This document shows positions 7,623 to 17,343 of a DNA stretch of 64,000 nucleotides, piece after piece. The notes below the pieces were generated by a model, which saw nothing but the letters and a program-made list of their open reading frames with translations, had not been told where the DNA came from and did no database searches. Source of the stretch: Acidobacteriota bacterium (GTDB taxonomy: Bacteria; Acidobacteriota; Terriglobia; Versatilivoradales; Versatilivoraceae); assembly GCA_022826755.1 (NCBI GenBank), contig JAJDUG010000059.1:59069-123068 (forward strand), given 5' to 3'. Numbering within the stretch: the first letter of the stretch is position 1; each line of letters begins with the position of its first letter. Made by a program: the position numbers and the translations under genes.

Positions 7623-8792
7623 ATGGAAGCGGTGCTCGCCCTGGAAGACGGCGTGGTTTTCGAAGGCAGGTCCATCGGCGCCAGGGGCGAGACATTCGGC
7701 GAAGTCGTTTTCAATACCTCCCTCACCGGCTATCAGGAAATTCTCACCGACCCCTCTTATGCCGGGCAGATCGTGGTGCTGACCTATCCCCTGATCGGAA
7801 ATTACGGGGTCAATTCGGAGGATGAGGAGTCCCGCCGACCCTTTGCCGAGGGGCTGGTGGTGCGGGAGGCCACCGACAGCGGCGACCACTGGCGGCTGGA
7901 CAGCACCCTGCCGGACTATCTGGAGACGCACGGCATCGTGGCCATCGACCAGATCGACACCCGTGCGCTCGTGCGCCACATCCGGCGACAGGGCGCCATG
8001 CGCGCCGCCATCGCCAGCGGGGAGGTCGATCGGAAGCTTCTGGTTGAAAGGGTGCGTCAGACACCGGAGATGGTGGGGCGGGATCTGGCCAGCCGGGTCA
8101 GTTGCCGCCAGGCCTACCGCTGGGGGAAGCCGTCGGTGGACATATTCGCTTCGCAGGCCTCCCGGCATTCTTCCAAGGCGGATGGGGCCGAACCGCCGAT
8201 TCGGTTGGTCGCCCTGGACTTCGGAATCAAGCACAACATCCTGCGCCTGATGGTGGACAGCGGGTTTGAGGTGACGGTGGTTCCGGCCAGGACCGGCGCG
8301 GCCCAAATCCTGGCAATGGATCCCGACGGGGTCTTCCTCTCCAACGGTCCGGGAGACCCGGAGCCGGTCGCCTACGCGATCCGGACAGCTCGAGAGCTGA
8401 TCGGGAAAAAACCCATTCTGGGAATCTGTCTGGGGCATCAGATCCTGGGACTGGCCGTGGGGGGCAGAACCTACAAGCTGAAGTTTGGCCACCACGGCGG
8501 CAACCACCCCGTGATGCGCATGCAGACGGGACAGGTCGAGATCACCGCCCAGAACCACGGTTTTGCCGTAGATATCTCCTCACTGCCTGAGTCAGTCGAA
8601 GTGACCCACGTCAATCTCAACGACCAGACCCTGGAGGGATTCCGCCACCGGCACGCGCCGCTGTTCTGCGTTCAATACCATCCGGAGTCCTCCCCGGGCC
8701 CCCACGATTCCCGCTACCTCTTCGAAGAGTTCAAGCAGGTGATCCGCCAGCACCAAGGGCAGGGCGGGTCCTCCTTCGTCTGGCAAGACTGA
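7623..8792 (+). CDS. carA: Carbamoyl-phosphate synthase small subunit
   Basis: Glutaminase subunit that supplies ammonia to CarB for carbamoyl phosphate, the precursor of pyrimidines and arginine. 389 residues, full length. The N-terminal CPSase domain starts [12 protein letters not shown] and contains [11 protein letters not shown] and [10 protein letters not shown]. The C-terminal class I glutamine amidotransferase has SNGPGDPEP, the nucleophile in [12 protein letters not shown] and the His-Glu pair in [13 protein letters not shown]. The ATG at 7623 (GGAAAGAG upstream) matches the family N-terminus; an upstream in-frame ATG at 7566 would add an unrelated extension. CarB begins at the next base after the stop. 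Confidence 0.97.
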   Translation: MEAVLALEDGVVFEGRSIGARGETFGEVVFNTSLTGYQEILTDPSYAGQIVVLTYPLIGNYGVNSEDEESRRPFAEGLVVREATDSGDHWRLDSTLPDYLETHGIVAIDQIDTRALVRHIRRQGAMRAAIASGEVDRKLLVERVRQTPEMVGRDLASRVSCRQAYRWGKPSVDIFASQASRHSSKADGAEPPIRLVALDFGIKHNILRLMVDSGFEVTVVPARTGAAQILAMDPDGVFLSNGPGDPEPVAYAIRTARELIGKKPILGICLGHQILGLAVGGRTYKLKFGHHGGNHPVMRMQTGQVEITAQNHGFAVDISSLPESVEVTHVNLNDQTLEGFRHRHAPLFCVQYHPESSPGPHDSRYLFEEFKQVIRQHQGQGGSSFVWQD

Positions 8793-11700
8793 ATGCCCAA
8801 GAGATCCGACATCAAGAAAATCCTGGTCATTGGCTCGGGACCGATCGTCATCGGTCAGGCCTGCGAGTTCGACTACTCGGGGACACAGGCCTGCAAGGTC
8901 CTCCGGGCCGAGGGCTACCAGGTGGTGCTGGTGAATTCGAATCCGGCCACCATCATGACCGACCCCGAGTTGGCCGACCGGACCTACATCGAGCCCCTGA
9001 CGCCGGAATTCGTGGAAGCCATCATCCTGGAGGAGCGGCCCGACGCCCTGCTGCCCACCGTGGGCGGACAGACGGCGCTCAACTTGGCGGTGGCGTTGTC
9101 CGAAAAAGGGGTTCTGGACCGACAGGGAGTCGAGCTGATCGGAGCTCAGATCAAATCGATCCGGGTGGGGGAAGATCGGCTGCTCTTCAAGGAAGCCATG
9201 AGGGAGATCGGCCTGGAGACGCCGCGAAGCGGGGTGGCCTACGACTTCAAGGAGGCCCGGCAGATCGTCAGGGAGGTAGGATACCCGGCCATCATTCGGC
9301 CATCCTTCACCCTGGGGGGAACGGGGGGCGGCATCGCCTACAACGCCGAGGAATTCGAACAACTGGCCAAGAGGGGGCTGGATCTCAGTCCGGCCCATGA
9401 GATTCTGATCGAGGAGTCGGTCATTGGCTGGAAGGAGTTCGAGTTGGAGGTGATGCGCGACCTGAAGGACAACGTGGTCGTGATCTGCAGCATTGAGAAC
9501 TTCGATCCCATGGGGGTCCATACCGGGGATTCCATCACCGTGGCTCCGGTGCAGACCCTGACCGACAAGGAATACCAGTTCATGCGGAACGCCGCCATGC
9601 GGATCATTCGCAAGGTGGGAGTGGAGACCGGAGGCTCCAACATCCAGTTCGCGGTCAATCCGCGGGATGGCCGCCTGGTGGTGATTGAAATGAATCCCCG
9701 GGTCTCCCGCAGCTCGGCCCTGGCCTCCAAGGCGACCGGATTCCCCATCGCCAAGATCGCCGCCAAGCTGGCGGTGGGACTCACTCTGGACGAGATTCCC
9801 AATGACATCACCTTGAAGACCCCGGCATGCTTCGAGCCCACCATCGACTACGTGGTCACCAAGATCCCCAAGTGGGCCTTCGAGAAGTTTCCGGAGGCCG
9901 AGCCGCTCCTGGGAACCCAGATGAAGTCGGTCGGGGAAGTCATGGCCATCGGCAGAACCTTCAAGGAATCGCTGCTGAAAGCCCTGCGCTCCCTGGAGAC
10001 CGGGCGCAAGGTGGGATCGCAGAAGCTGGACCCGGAGCAGATTCGGGAAAAGCTGGTCGTTCCCAATCCCGATCGCCTCCTCTATCTCCGTTTCGCCTTC
10101 GAGAGGGGAATCTCGGTGGAAGAGGCTCACCAGTACACCCGGATCGATCCCTGGTTTCTGCAACAGGTTCGGGAGGTCTCCCAACTCTCCGCTGGCTTGC
10201 GGGGAACCGACCTGGGGGAGATTTCTCCACCGCAGCTCAGACAGGCCAAACGGCTGGGGTTCTCCGATCAGTACCTGGCCTGGCTGACCGACTCTACCGC
10301 CAGCGAAGTCCACCAACGCCGTCAGAGCCTCGAGCTCCGACCGGTGTACAAGCGCGTCGACACCTGTGCGGCAGAATTCGAGTCCTTCACGCCCTACCTC
10401 TATTCCACCTACGAGCAACAGTGCGAGGCGGAACCTTCCGAGAGAAGAAAGATCGTGATCCTGGGCAGTGGACCCAATCGGATCGGGCAGGGCATCGAGT
10501 TCGACTACTGCTGTTGCCACGCCTCCTTTGCCCTCAAGGAAGACGGCTTCGAGACGATCATGGTGAACTGCAATCCCGAGACCGTCTCCACCGACTACGA
10601 CACTTCCGATCGGCTCTACTTCGAGCCGCTGACCCTTGAAGACGTCATGCACGTGGTGGAGCGCGAGCAACCGGAAGGGGTGATCGTGCAGTTCGGCGGA
10701 CAGACTCCCCTGACCCTGGCTCTGCCTCTGCAGCGGGCCGGCGTCCCCATCATCGGGACTTCTCCCGAGTCCATCGACCTGGCGGAAGACCGCAAGCGCT
10801 TCGGCCGTCTGCTCACCGGCATGGGAATTCCCCAGCCTCCTTCCGGCACGGCCACCTCTTTCGCGGAGGCCGCCGCCATCGCCGAACGCATCGGCTACCC
10901 CATCCTGGTCCGGCCCTCCTATGTTCTCGGGGGGCGAGCCATGGTGATCGTGCACGATAACCAGTCCCTGGAGCGATACATCAGCGAAGCCGTGGGCGTT
11001 TCTCAGGACCGCCCCATCCTCATCGACAAGTTTCTGGAGGATGCCTTCGAGGTGGACGTGGACGCCGTGGCCGACGGCCGGCGGGTGGTAATCGGAGGCA
11101 TCATGGAGCATATCGAGGAGGCCGGAATCCACTCGGGGGACAGCTCCTGCGTGCTGCCGACCTACATGGTCAAGCCCGAGCACCTGGAGACGATGCGCGA
11201 CTACACCCGTCGCCTGGCCCTGGAGCTGAGAGTGGTCGGATTGATGAATGTGCAGTACGCCATCAAGGAGGATGTGGTCTACGTATTGGAAGTCAATCCG
11301 AGAGCCTCCCGCACCGTGCCCTTCGTGAGCAAGGCCACGGGGGTCCCTCTGGCCAAGCTGGCGGTCCGGCTGATGACCGGTCGCAAGCTTGAGGAGTTTG
11401 GTTTGGAAGACGAGCTGCCGGTAAACGACTTCTTCGTCAAGTCCCCGGTTTTCCCTTTCTTGAAATTCCCGGGTGTTGATACCATTCTCGGCCCCGAGAT
11501 GAAGTCTACCGGCGAGGTGATGGGCGTTTCCGACAACTTTGGGCAAGCCTACGCCAAGGCCCAGCTCAGCGCCGGCTCGGTGTTGCCCCGGTCCGGCACC
11601 GCCTTCATCAGCGTGAACGATCAGGACAAGCCCAACGTGCTTCCGATTGCCCGCCGGCTGCACGATCTCGGATTTCGCCTGATCGCCACCGGAGGCACCC

Positions 11701-11996
11701 GGGAGACGCTGGCCGGGCAGGGCATACGGGTGGAGTCGGTCTACAAGGTCAACGAGGGGCGGCCTCACGTCGTGGACCTCATCAAGAGCGGCCAGGTGGA
11801 CTTGATCCTCAACACGCCGCTGGGCAAGGACTCCTTCTTCGATGAACGCGCCATCAGGCGCGCTGCCGTCCAGCACAACGTCCCCTGCATCACCACGCTC
11901 TCGGGGGGGGCGGCCGTGGCCAGCGGCATCAGCGCGCTGCAACAGAATCGGCGGGACGTCCGTGCATTGCAGGAGTACCATCGGAATGATGAATGA
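8793..11996 (+). CDS. carB: Carbamoyl-phosphate synthase large subunit
   Basis: 1067-residue synthetase that makes carbamoyl phosphate from bicarbonate, ammonia and two ATP. Both homologous ATP-grasp halves are present: [20 protein letters not shown] at the N-terminus and [20 protein letters not shown] at about residue 550. The C-terminal MGS-like allosteric domain (about 930-1067) has [16 protein letters not shown] and [10 protein letters not shown] and ends near [10 protein letters not shown]. Length and architecture are typical of a single-chain CarB. The ATG directly follows the carA TGA, so the two are translated from one mRNA. Confidence 0.98.
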   Translation: MPKRSDIKKILVIGSGPIVIGQACEFDYSGTQACKVLRAEGYQVVLVNSNPATIMTDPELADRTYIEPLTPEFVEAIILEERPDALLPTVGGQTALNLAVALSEKGVLDRQGVELIGAQIKSIRVGEDRLLFKEAMREIGLETPRSGVAYDFKEARQIVREVGYPAIIRPSFTLGGTGGGIAYNAEEFEQLAKRGLDLSPAHEILIEESVIGWKEFELEVMRDLKDNVVVICSIENFDPMGVHTGDSITVAPVQTLTDKEYQFMRNAAMRIIRKVGVETGGSNIQFAVNPRDGRLVVIEMNPRVSRSSALASKATGFPIAKIAAKLAVGLTLDEIPNDITLKTPACFEPTIDYVVTKIPKWAFEKFPEAEPLLGTQMKSVGEVMAIGRTFKESLLKALRSLETGRKVGSQKLDPEQIREKLVVPNPDRLLYLRFAFERGISVEEAHQYTRIDPWFLQQVREVSQLSAGLRGTDLGEISPPQLRQAKRLGFSDQYLAWLTDSTASEVHQRRQSLELRPVYKRVDTCAAEFESFTPYLYSTYEQQCEAEPSERRKIVILGSGPNRIGQGIEFDYCCCHASFALKEDGFETIMVNCNPETVSTDYDTSDRLYFEPLTLEDVMHVVEREQPEGVIVQFGGQTPLTLALPLQRAGVPIIGTSPESIDLAEDRKRFGRLLTGMGIPQPPSGTATSFAEAAAIAERIGYPILVRPSYVLGGRAMVIVHDNQSLERYISEAVGVSQDRPILIDKFLEDAFEVDVDAVADGRRVVIGGIMEHIEEAGIHSGDSSCVLPTYMVKPEHLETMRDYTRRLALELRVVGLMNVQYAIKEDVVYVLEVNPRASRTVPFVSKATGVPLAKLAVRLMTGRKLEEFGLEDELPVNDFFVKSPVFPFLKFPGVDTILGPEMKSTGEVMGVSDNFGQAYAKAQLSAGSVLPRSGTAFISVNDQDKPNVLPIARRLHDLGFRLIATGGTRETLAGQGIRVESVYKVNEGRPHVVDLIKSGQVDLILNTPLGKDSFFDERAIRRAAVQHNVPCITTLSGGAAVASGISALQQNRRDVRALQEYHRNDE

Positions 11997-12006
11997 GGAA
12001 TGAGGA

Positions 12007-12987
12007 ATGGCACGATATTTTTTGACCGGTGCTCAAGGGTGTATCGGAACCTGGATCGTCCGCAATCTCATCGATCGGGGCAACGAGGTCTTCATCTATG
12101 ACCTGGATGTGGAACCCAAGAGACTCTCCATGCTGCTTTCACCGGAGGAACTGGATGGGATTCACTTCATTCAGGGAAACATCGCCGACTTCGATCGGCT
12201 GAAGGGGGAGATGCTTCGCCACGCGGTAACCCACGTCATTCACCTGGCGGGGCTGCAGGTGCCGGTCTGCCGGGCCAATCCCAGGTTGGGCGCCCTGGTG
12301 AACGTGGTGGGCACCGTCAACGTGTTCGAGGCCGCGCGGTCGCTGCCGGAGCCGATACAGGGGTTGGCCTATGCCAGTTCCGCCGCCGTTTTCGGTCCGC
12401 AGGAAGACTACGGGGCAGGGCCTGTGACTGAGGGGGTCCAGTTGATTCCCCGGACCCATTACGGGGTCTACAAGCAGGCCAACGAGGGGAACGCCCGTGT
12501 CTTCTTCCTGGACCACCGGATTTCCAGTGTGGGGCTGCGGCCCCACGCCGTCTACGGGGCGGGACGGGATTTCGGAATCACCTCCGGTCCCACCACGGCC
12601 ATGAAGGCTGCCGCCCTGGGACGGTCCTTCGAGATTCAATTCGGTGGACCGGTGTCGATGTTGCTGGTGGACGACGTAGCCAAGATCTTCATCGGGTGCG
12701 CCGAAAGCCCCAAGTCCGGGGCGCGAGCCTACAACATTCGTGGAGACCTGGTTACGGTGGAAGAGGTCATCCAGGCCATCGAAGAGGTGGTCCCAAGCGC
12801 CCGGGGGACGATCCGGTGCAAGGCGAATCCCCTGGCCATCGCCAGCAACTTCAGCCAAGAGGGGTTGAAGCAGGAACTGGGTCAGGTACCGGCCACCCCG
12901 CTGAAGCAGGGCATTGAGCAGACAGTGGAGATCTTCAGGCGCCTGCACCGGGAAAACCGACTGGACCTTTCCGACCTCGAAGCTTGA
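12007..12987 (+). CDS. NAD(P)-dependent epimerase/dehydratase
   Basis: Extended short-chain dehydrogenase fold, 326 residues. The N-terminal nucleotide-binding motif is TGAQGCIG (residues 7-14), followed by an acidic residue pair after strand 2 (YDLDVEP). NAxxH-like IHLAGLQVP and the catalytic YGVYK (YxxxK) are present, and SSAAVFGPQ supplies the Ser. The substrate is probably a nucleotide sugar or related compound, but it cannot be fixed from the sequence. It begins 10 nt after carB. The distance from sugar genes leaves its pathway open. Confidence 0.85.
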   Translation: MARYFLTGAQGCIGTWIVRNLIDRGNEVFIYDLDVEPKRLSMLLSPEELDGIHFIQGNIADFDRLKGEMLRHAVTHVIHLAGLQVPVCRANPRLGALVNVVGTVNVFEAARSLPEPIQGLAYASSAAVFGPQEDYGAGPVTEGVQLIPRTHYGVYKQANEGNARVFFLDHRISSVGLRPHAVYGAGRDFGITSGPTTAMKAAALGRSFEIQFGGPVSMLLVDDVAKIFIGCAESPKSGARAYNIRGDLVTVEEVIQAIEEVVPSARGTIRCKANPLAIASNFSQEGLKQELGQVPATPLKQGIEQTVEIFRRLHRENRLDLSDLEA

Positions 12988-13034
12988 CTTGGCTCCTGTT
13001 GCCGTCAGGCCCGATCAAACCGTCCCGCTTCGCT

Positions 13035-15077
13035 ATGAAAACCAACCACGGCAGGAAAACGAATTCAGAGAAGAAGCTGCTGGATCGCCGGGGATTCCTG
13101 GCGGCCTCGGCCGCCCTGGGGGCCGGTCTGCTGGAGCTCACCGGCTGTTCTCTTGTCGGCGGCAAGTCCCGGGAACTGAGGGGCAAGGCCTATTCGGTCC
13201 GCGTCGATGGGGAGGGGGCCCTCAGCGTCCATCAGAAGGGCGGAGAAGTGGTCTGGGGGAGTTCCACCACCTTGAAGCCCCAACTGGTTCTGGCCCCCGG
13301 CGACGCCGGCACGGAGCGGACCCTGGACTTCGGGGAGGCCGGCGTCAAGGAGTGGCACCCTTTTGAGGAAGGGGGCCACCGGGGCTACCGGACCCGATTG
13401 AGCTCGTTTCCGGGCACCGACGTGGAGATCGAGCTGGTGCACGCCCTGGATTCCGGCACGGATGAGCTGCTGGTTCGCCTGGAGCAGACCGGTGGCCAGG
13501 ACCGCATCCAGCGGGTGAACCACTTCTATCGCGTCGAAAAACCCACCAGCGACGGCGGCTATCTGTTGGTCCCCCATGGTTCCGGGTATTTGATTCCGGC
13601 GGAGATGGCCGAGACGATGCCCGAAGGGGATTCGGTTCGCGGCAACCTGGTGGGGGGACGTTACAGCCTGCCCCTGTTCGGCCTGGTCAAGGGACGCCAC
13701 ACCCTCTACCAGATCGTGGAGACTTTCTGGGACTGCAGCGTGGAGGTCGACCACCTCCCGGGCGAGATGTCGCTGGTGGATTTCAACTGGCTGGCGTCGC
13801 TGGGAGAACTCCGCTACGCCCGGCAGTTCCTGATGCGCTTCGCCCAGGACCTGGACCACGTGGGCATCGCCAAGGCTTACCGCAGCTATGCCCGCGAGAA
13901 GGGGTTCTTTCGGACATTGGCTGACAGGGCCAGGCAACTGCCCGCGATCGACCGATACCTGCAAGGCTTCGAATTCCGCTGGGTCTACTGGAAATCCAGA
14001 GACGAGTCCCGAGTTCTGAAAGACCTGCAGCGCTGGAGGCGTCTCGGCCTGCCCGTCAACTTCTTCTTTCCCAAGTGGTCCCCCGGCACCACCGCCCGCA
14101 ACGATGCCAGCGCCTGGCAGGCCTTTCTGCGCCGGCGTCCGGTGGAGGGAGGCTGGAGAAGGCTCAGGCGCCTGGCCGACCGGGTTCGGCGGCACGGGGC
14201 CCTCATCAAGGTCTTCATCAATCCCAATACCAATCTGAAGGGAGCCCCCGGCTACGACCCGGCCCGGTCCTCACGGGACCGCTCGGGAGAGTTGCATCCC
14301 AGGCCCAGCTTCTGGGGTGACGGGCTCAGCCCCCAATTCGGACCCGAGTCGTTGCGGCGCGCTCTGGACTACGCCAAGTCGCGGGGCTTCGAGCCCGATG
14401 CCCTCTATTTCGACGGATACGCCTTTCACGGCGGCCACCGGGAGGACTTTTCTCCGGACCACCCGGTTTCCCGCAAACTGGCCATCGAAAAGCAGATCGA
14501 GTGCTTTCGGGAGACGCGGAAACGGGGAATCATCCCCGGCGCCGAGCTGGCCCGCTTCTGGTGCGTCTCGGAGTGCGATTTCTTCTTCTTTACCGACTGG
14601 TCCCGAGATCGGCTTGCGGTGGGAGAACCCATCCCCTGGTTCCAGCTCGTCTTTCACGAGTGCTACGCGGCCTGCTTCTCGGGCGGGGGATACGGCCGCT
14701 ACGACTGGCCGGAGGACAAGAACCCCCGCCTGTACGAGCTCCTCTTTGCCGCTGCCCCCTCTTACAACTGGATGCTGCCCTACGGGGACGAATTCCCCGG
14801 AACCGGATTGGAGGACGGCGTTCCGGTTCGGGACTGGGGGACGGCTTCCATGCGCCGGCGCATCCAGTGGCTGCGGCGCTGGAGCGCCTATTTCCGGAAG
14901 ACCGCCCACGCCGAAATGACCTCCCACCAGTTCCTCAACGCCGAACGCAGCCTGCAGCGCCTGCAATTCGACAACGGAGTCACGGCCGAGTTCGATTTCG
15001 CCGGAGGACTCTGCCGAATTCAGGGAGTGGAAGGCTTCAGCGGGGATTGGGAAAGACCTCATGAGGGAACCCTGTAG
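13035..15077 (+). CDS. Tat-exported lipoprotein with glycoside-hydrolase-like TIM barrel
   Basis: 680 residues. The N-terminus carries a twin-arginine motif (LDRRGFLAAS) and a hydrophobic stretch ending in LTGC, so export by Tat and lipid attachment are predicted. Residues about 45-290 look like a beta-sandwich pre-barrel domain. Residues about 300-600 look like a TIM barrel with strand ends FEFRWVYWKSRDES, LPVNFFFPKWSPG, EPDALYFDGYAFHGG, IIPGAELARFWCVSE and FFFTDWSRD. That arrangement resembles GH101/GH31-type and DUF5696-like glycosidases, but I cannot name a family with certainty. Carboxylates in YFDGYA and GAELAR are candidate catalytic residues. A TTG at 12984 would extend it into the previous gene; the Tat motif favours ATG 13035. 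Confidence 0.65.
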   Translation: MKTNHGRKTNSEKKLLDRRGFLAASAALGAGLLELTGCSLVGGKSRELRGKAYSVRVDGEGALSVHQKGGEVVWGSSTTLKPQLVLAPGDAGTERTLDFGEAGVKEWHPFEEGGHRGYRTRLSSFPGTDVEIELVHALDSGTDELLVRLEQTGGQDRIQRVNHFYRVEKPTSDGGYLLVPHGSGYLIPAEMAETMPEGDSVRGNLVGGRYSLPLFGLVKGRHTLYQIVETFWDCSVEVDHLPGEMSLVDFNWLASLGELRYARQFLMRFAQDLDHVGIAKAYRSYAREKGFFRTLADRARQLPAIDRYLQGFEFRWVYWKSRDESRVLKDLQRWRRLGLPVNFFFPKWSPGTTARNDASAWQAFLRRRPVEGGWRRLRRLADRVRRHGALIKVFINPNTNLKGAPGYDPARSSRDRSGELHPRPSFWGDGLSPQFGPESLRRALDYAKSRGFEPDALYFDGYAFHGGHREDFSPDHPVSRKLAIEKQIECFRETRKRGIIPGAELARFWCVSECDFFFFTDWSRDRLAVGEPIPWFQLVFHECYAACFSGGGYGRYDWPEDKNPRLYELLFAAAPSYNWMLPYGDEFPGTGLEDGVPVRDWGTASMRRRIQWLRRWSAYFRKTAHAEMTSHQFLNAERSLQRLQFDNGVTAEFDFAGGLCRIQGVEGFSGDWERPHEGTL

Positions 15078-15083
15078 GCGCGG

Positions 15084-16697
15084 CTAATCCACTCTCAGGG
15101 CCATGCCGTCGGCGCCGCTGTCGGCGGCGCCGCTCAGCTCTCCGCTTTCCGAGTCGATCCCGATGGCGTGAACCAGGGCGAATCCGCCGTGGCTGACAGG
15201 CATCCGCTGGATGGGGTGCTTCTGGCGGACCTCCGCGCAGACTCCTTCCGGAATACGAGCCTGGCAGGTGATGGCGTCCACCTGGCAGTCGAAGCGGGGC
15301 GCCAGAACCGCCTCGGTGACCGACATGCCGAAATCGACGTGATTGAGAATGACCGAAAGCACGGCGGTGATGATCCGGGTGGCGCCGGGGGCCCCCAACA
15401 CCAGGATGGGGTTCCCGTCCCTGGAGACGATGGTCGGCGTCATGCCGGTGGTGCGTCCCTTGCCGGCCCCAATGCTGTTGGGGTGGCCGGCATAGGGGTG
15501 GAAGTTGATCATGGAATTGTTGTACATGAAGCCCAGTCCCGGCGTGATCACGCCGGACGAGGTGCCCAGGGAATGAGTCAGGGAAACCCGGTTCCCCCAG
15601 CGGTCGACGACACTGACGTGGGTGGTGTCGGTGGAGCCCGTCTGGACCCGGAACGGCTCGATTCCCTTTCCCGAGTCGATGACCTCCCGCCACTGCCGGG
15701 CCCGCTCCTTGGAAACCAGCCACTCCTGGGGAACCTTCACGAAATGGGGATCTCCCAGGTAGCGGTTTCGATCGGCGAAAGCGGCCTTCATGGCCATGGA
15801 AACCAGGTGGATGTAGGCCGGAGAATTGTGGCCCAGCCTCCCCAGATCGTAACCTTCCAGGATGTTCAGGATGGCCGCCAGGGTGGCGCCGCCGTGGGGA
15901 GCCGGCACCGTATGGATGAGGAGGTCGCGGTAAGGCGCCACTATCGGAGGCTCATCCCGTACCTGGTATCCGGACAGATCCTGCGGCGTGATCCAGCTCT
16001 GGTGCGCCTCCAGATCGGAGGCCATGTCCCGGGCCATCTCACCCAGGTAGAAATCCTGCGGACCCTCCCGGGCAAGCCTTTGCAGGGTGCGCCCGTAGTC
16101 GGGATTGCGCAGGCGGTCTCCCGGCTCCAAGGTGCTGCCGTCGGACCTCAGGTAGATCCTGCTTGCCTCGGGAGTGACTGCCAGCTTGTCGCGCAGCGAG
16201 GTGGTTTCGTAGTAGTGGGGCTTGTCTCTCCAGCGAACGGCCGCGGTTGCGCTGACCTGCCAGCCCTCCTCCGCCAGCTCGATGGCGGGCTGCATTAATT
16301 CCGGCCAGGGACGGCTGCACCAGCGGCTGTGGATGGTCTCCAGTCCGCGGATGGTTCCGGGAACGCAAATGGAGCGGTAGCCGTCTTCATTGACCTGGCC
16401 CCGGAGCTGGAATCCCCAACCTCCCGGGTTGGGGCCGATCACCAGCGATTCCCACATCTCGGGTTTGACCCTGGAACCGGCCAGAGCCGGAGCATCCAGG
16501 ATGGGAAGGGGCTCGGCCGTCCGCCCCAGCCAACAGTTGAGCAGCAGGTAGCCGCCCACTCCACAGGAATGGGGATCCACCAGGAACTGGATCCAGGCGC
16601 AGGCAAGGGCGGCATCGAAGGCGTTGCCTCCCGCCGCCAGCACTTTGGCGCCCTGCTCAACCGCTTCCGGTTGAGGCGCCACGATCATTCCGGACAT
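15084..16697 (-). CDS. ggt: Gamma-glutamyltransferase family protein
   Basis: N-terminal nucleophile hydrolase that cleaves or transfers gamma-glutamyl groups (for example from glutathione). 537 residues from ATG 16697. Family landmarks: AAGGNAFDAALA at the N-terminus, DPHSCGVGGYLLL, the catalytic autoprocessing threonine in STDTTHVSVVD, GTSSGVITPGLGFMYNN and MTPTIV. No signal peptide is visible from this start, whereas classical GGTs are exported; the longer upstream frame (to 16871) does not look like a signal either. It may therefore be a cytoplasmic GGT-like hydrolase. It converges on the preceding gene with a 6-bp gap. Confidence 0.9.
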   Translation of the reverse strand: MSGMIVAPQPEAVEQGAKVLAAGGNAFDAALACAWIQFLVDPHSCGVGGYLLLNCWLGRTAEPLPILDAPALAGSRVKPEMWESLVIGPNPGGWGFQLRGQVNEDGYRSICVPGTIRGLETIHSRWCSRPWPELMQPAIELAEEGWQVSATAAVRWRDKPHYYETTSLRDKLAVTPEASRIYLRSDGSTLEPGDRLRNPDYGRTLQRLAREGPQDFYLGEMARDMASDLEAHQSWITPQDLSGYQVRDEPPIVAPYRDLLIHTVPAPHGGATLAAILNILEGYDLGRLGHNSPAYIHLVSMAMKAAFADRNRYLGDPHFVKVPQEWLVSKERARQWREVIDSGKGIEPFRVQTGSTDTTHVSVVDRWGNRVSLTHSLGTSSGVITPGLGFMYNNSMINFHPYAGHPNSIGAGKGRTTGMTPTIVSRDGNPILVLGAPGATRIITAVLSVILNHVDFGMSVTEAVLAPRFDCQVDAITCQARIPEGVCAEVRQKHPIQRMPVSHGGFALVHAIGIDSESGELSGAADSGADGMALRVD

Positions 16698-16854
16698 TGC
16701 ATTCCCCGTTGAGGCCCCAAGTATGCAAAGGATCTGCGGCCATGGGAACCTTTTTTTGGGTGGCGAGCCGCAACCTGGCGGCTCGGCGTCCAGCCTCCAC
16801 GGCATCAGACTTCGCCTCACGGCTCTACTTCTGCGACGTGCCACGCCTCTTGAT

Positions 16855-17105
16855 TTACAGGGACAAAACACATGGACTGACAGGAATTTCAGGATGGTCT
16901 TTGGGAGTCCGCTGTCCTGTAATCCCGGGCATCACTTGAATGAATTATCAACATCGATGCACAGGATATACAGGATTTGGTTTTGGGAGTCTGGTGTCTT
17001 GTACTCTTGGGCATCCGCAGGCCCGCACCGGATTTCGCCCGAGCCGGCTTTTGTGGCAGCAAGCTCTCGTCCTGTTTATCCTGTGCATCGATATTCAAAA
17101 AATCG
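16855..17105. repeat. Dispersed inverted repeat, family B (copy 1)
   Basis: Arms are ATCGATGCACAGGATATACA (from about 16953) and the inverse CTGTTTATCCTGTGCATCGA (about 17073-17092). A third related piece, ACATGGACTGACAGG, lies at about 16870. The same kind of element recurs at 48643-48890. The 646-bp gap between ggt and the decarboxylase otherwise shows no gene. Confidence 0.65.
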
Positions 17106-17343
17106 ATTCTCTGGTGCCGACCTCCACCCAACCGCATCAGTCGTCGCCTGACGGCTCGGCTTGTGCGAAATCCGTCCGCCTTTCCCAAATTCGGGCTGAA
17201 CACGTAAACTTTTCTTGAGGGCGCCGCTGCAAGGTCAGCATAGGGCCGCCCACGACTTCGGTGCTCCGGGCATTCCGTGCCGGGAAGTCAGGCATCGAAC
17301 AGACCACGGATGAAGTCCGGCGGACCTGTGATGGAGGCGACTG

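Noticed and set aside
8592..11981. 1129-codon open frame opposite carB
   Set aside because: High-GC antisense shadow of an unmistakable CarB; no domain motifs of its own.
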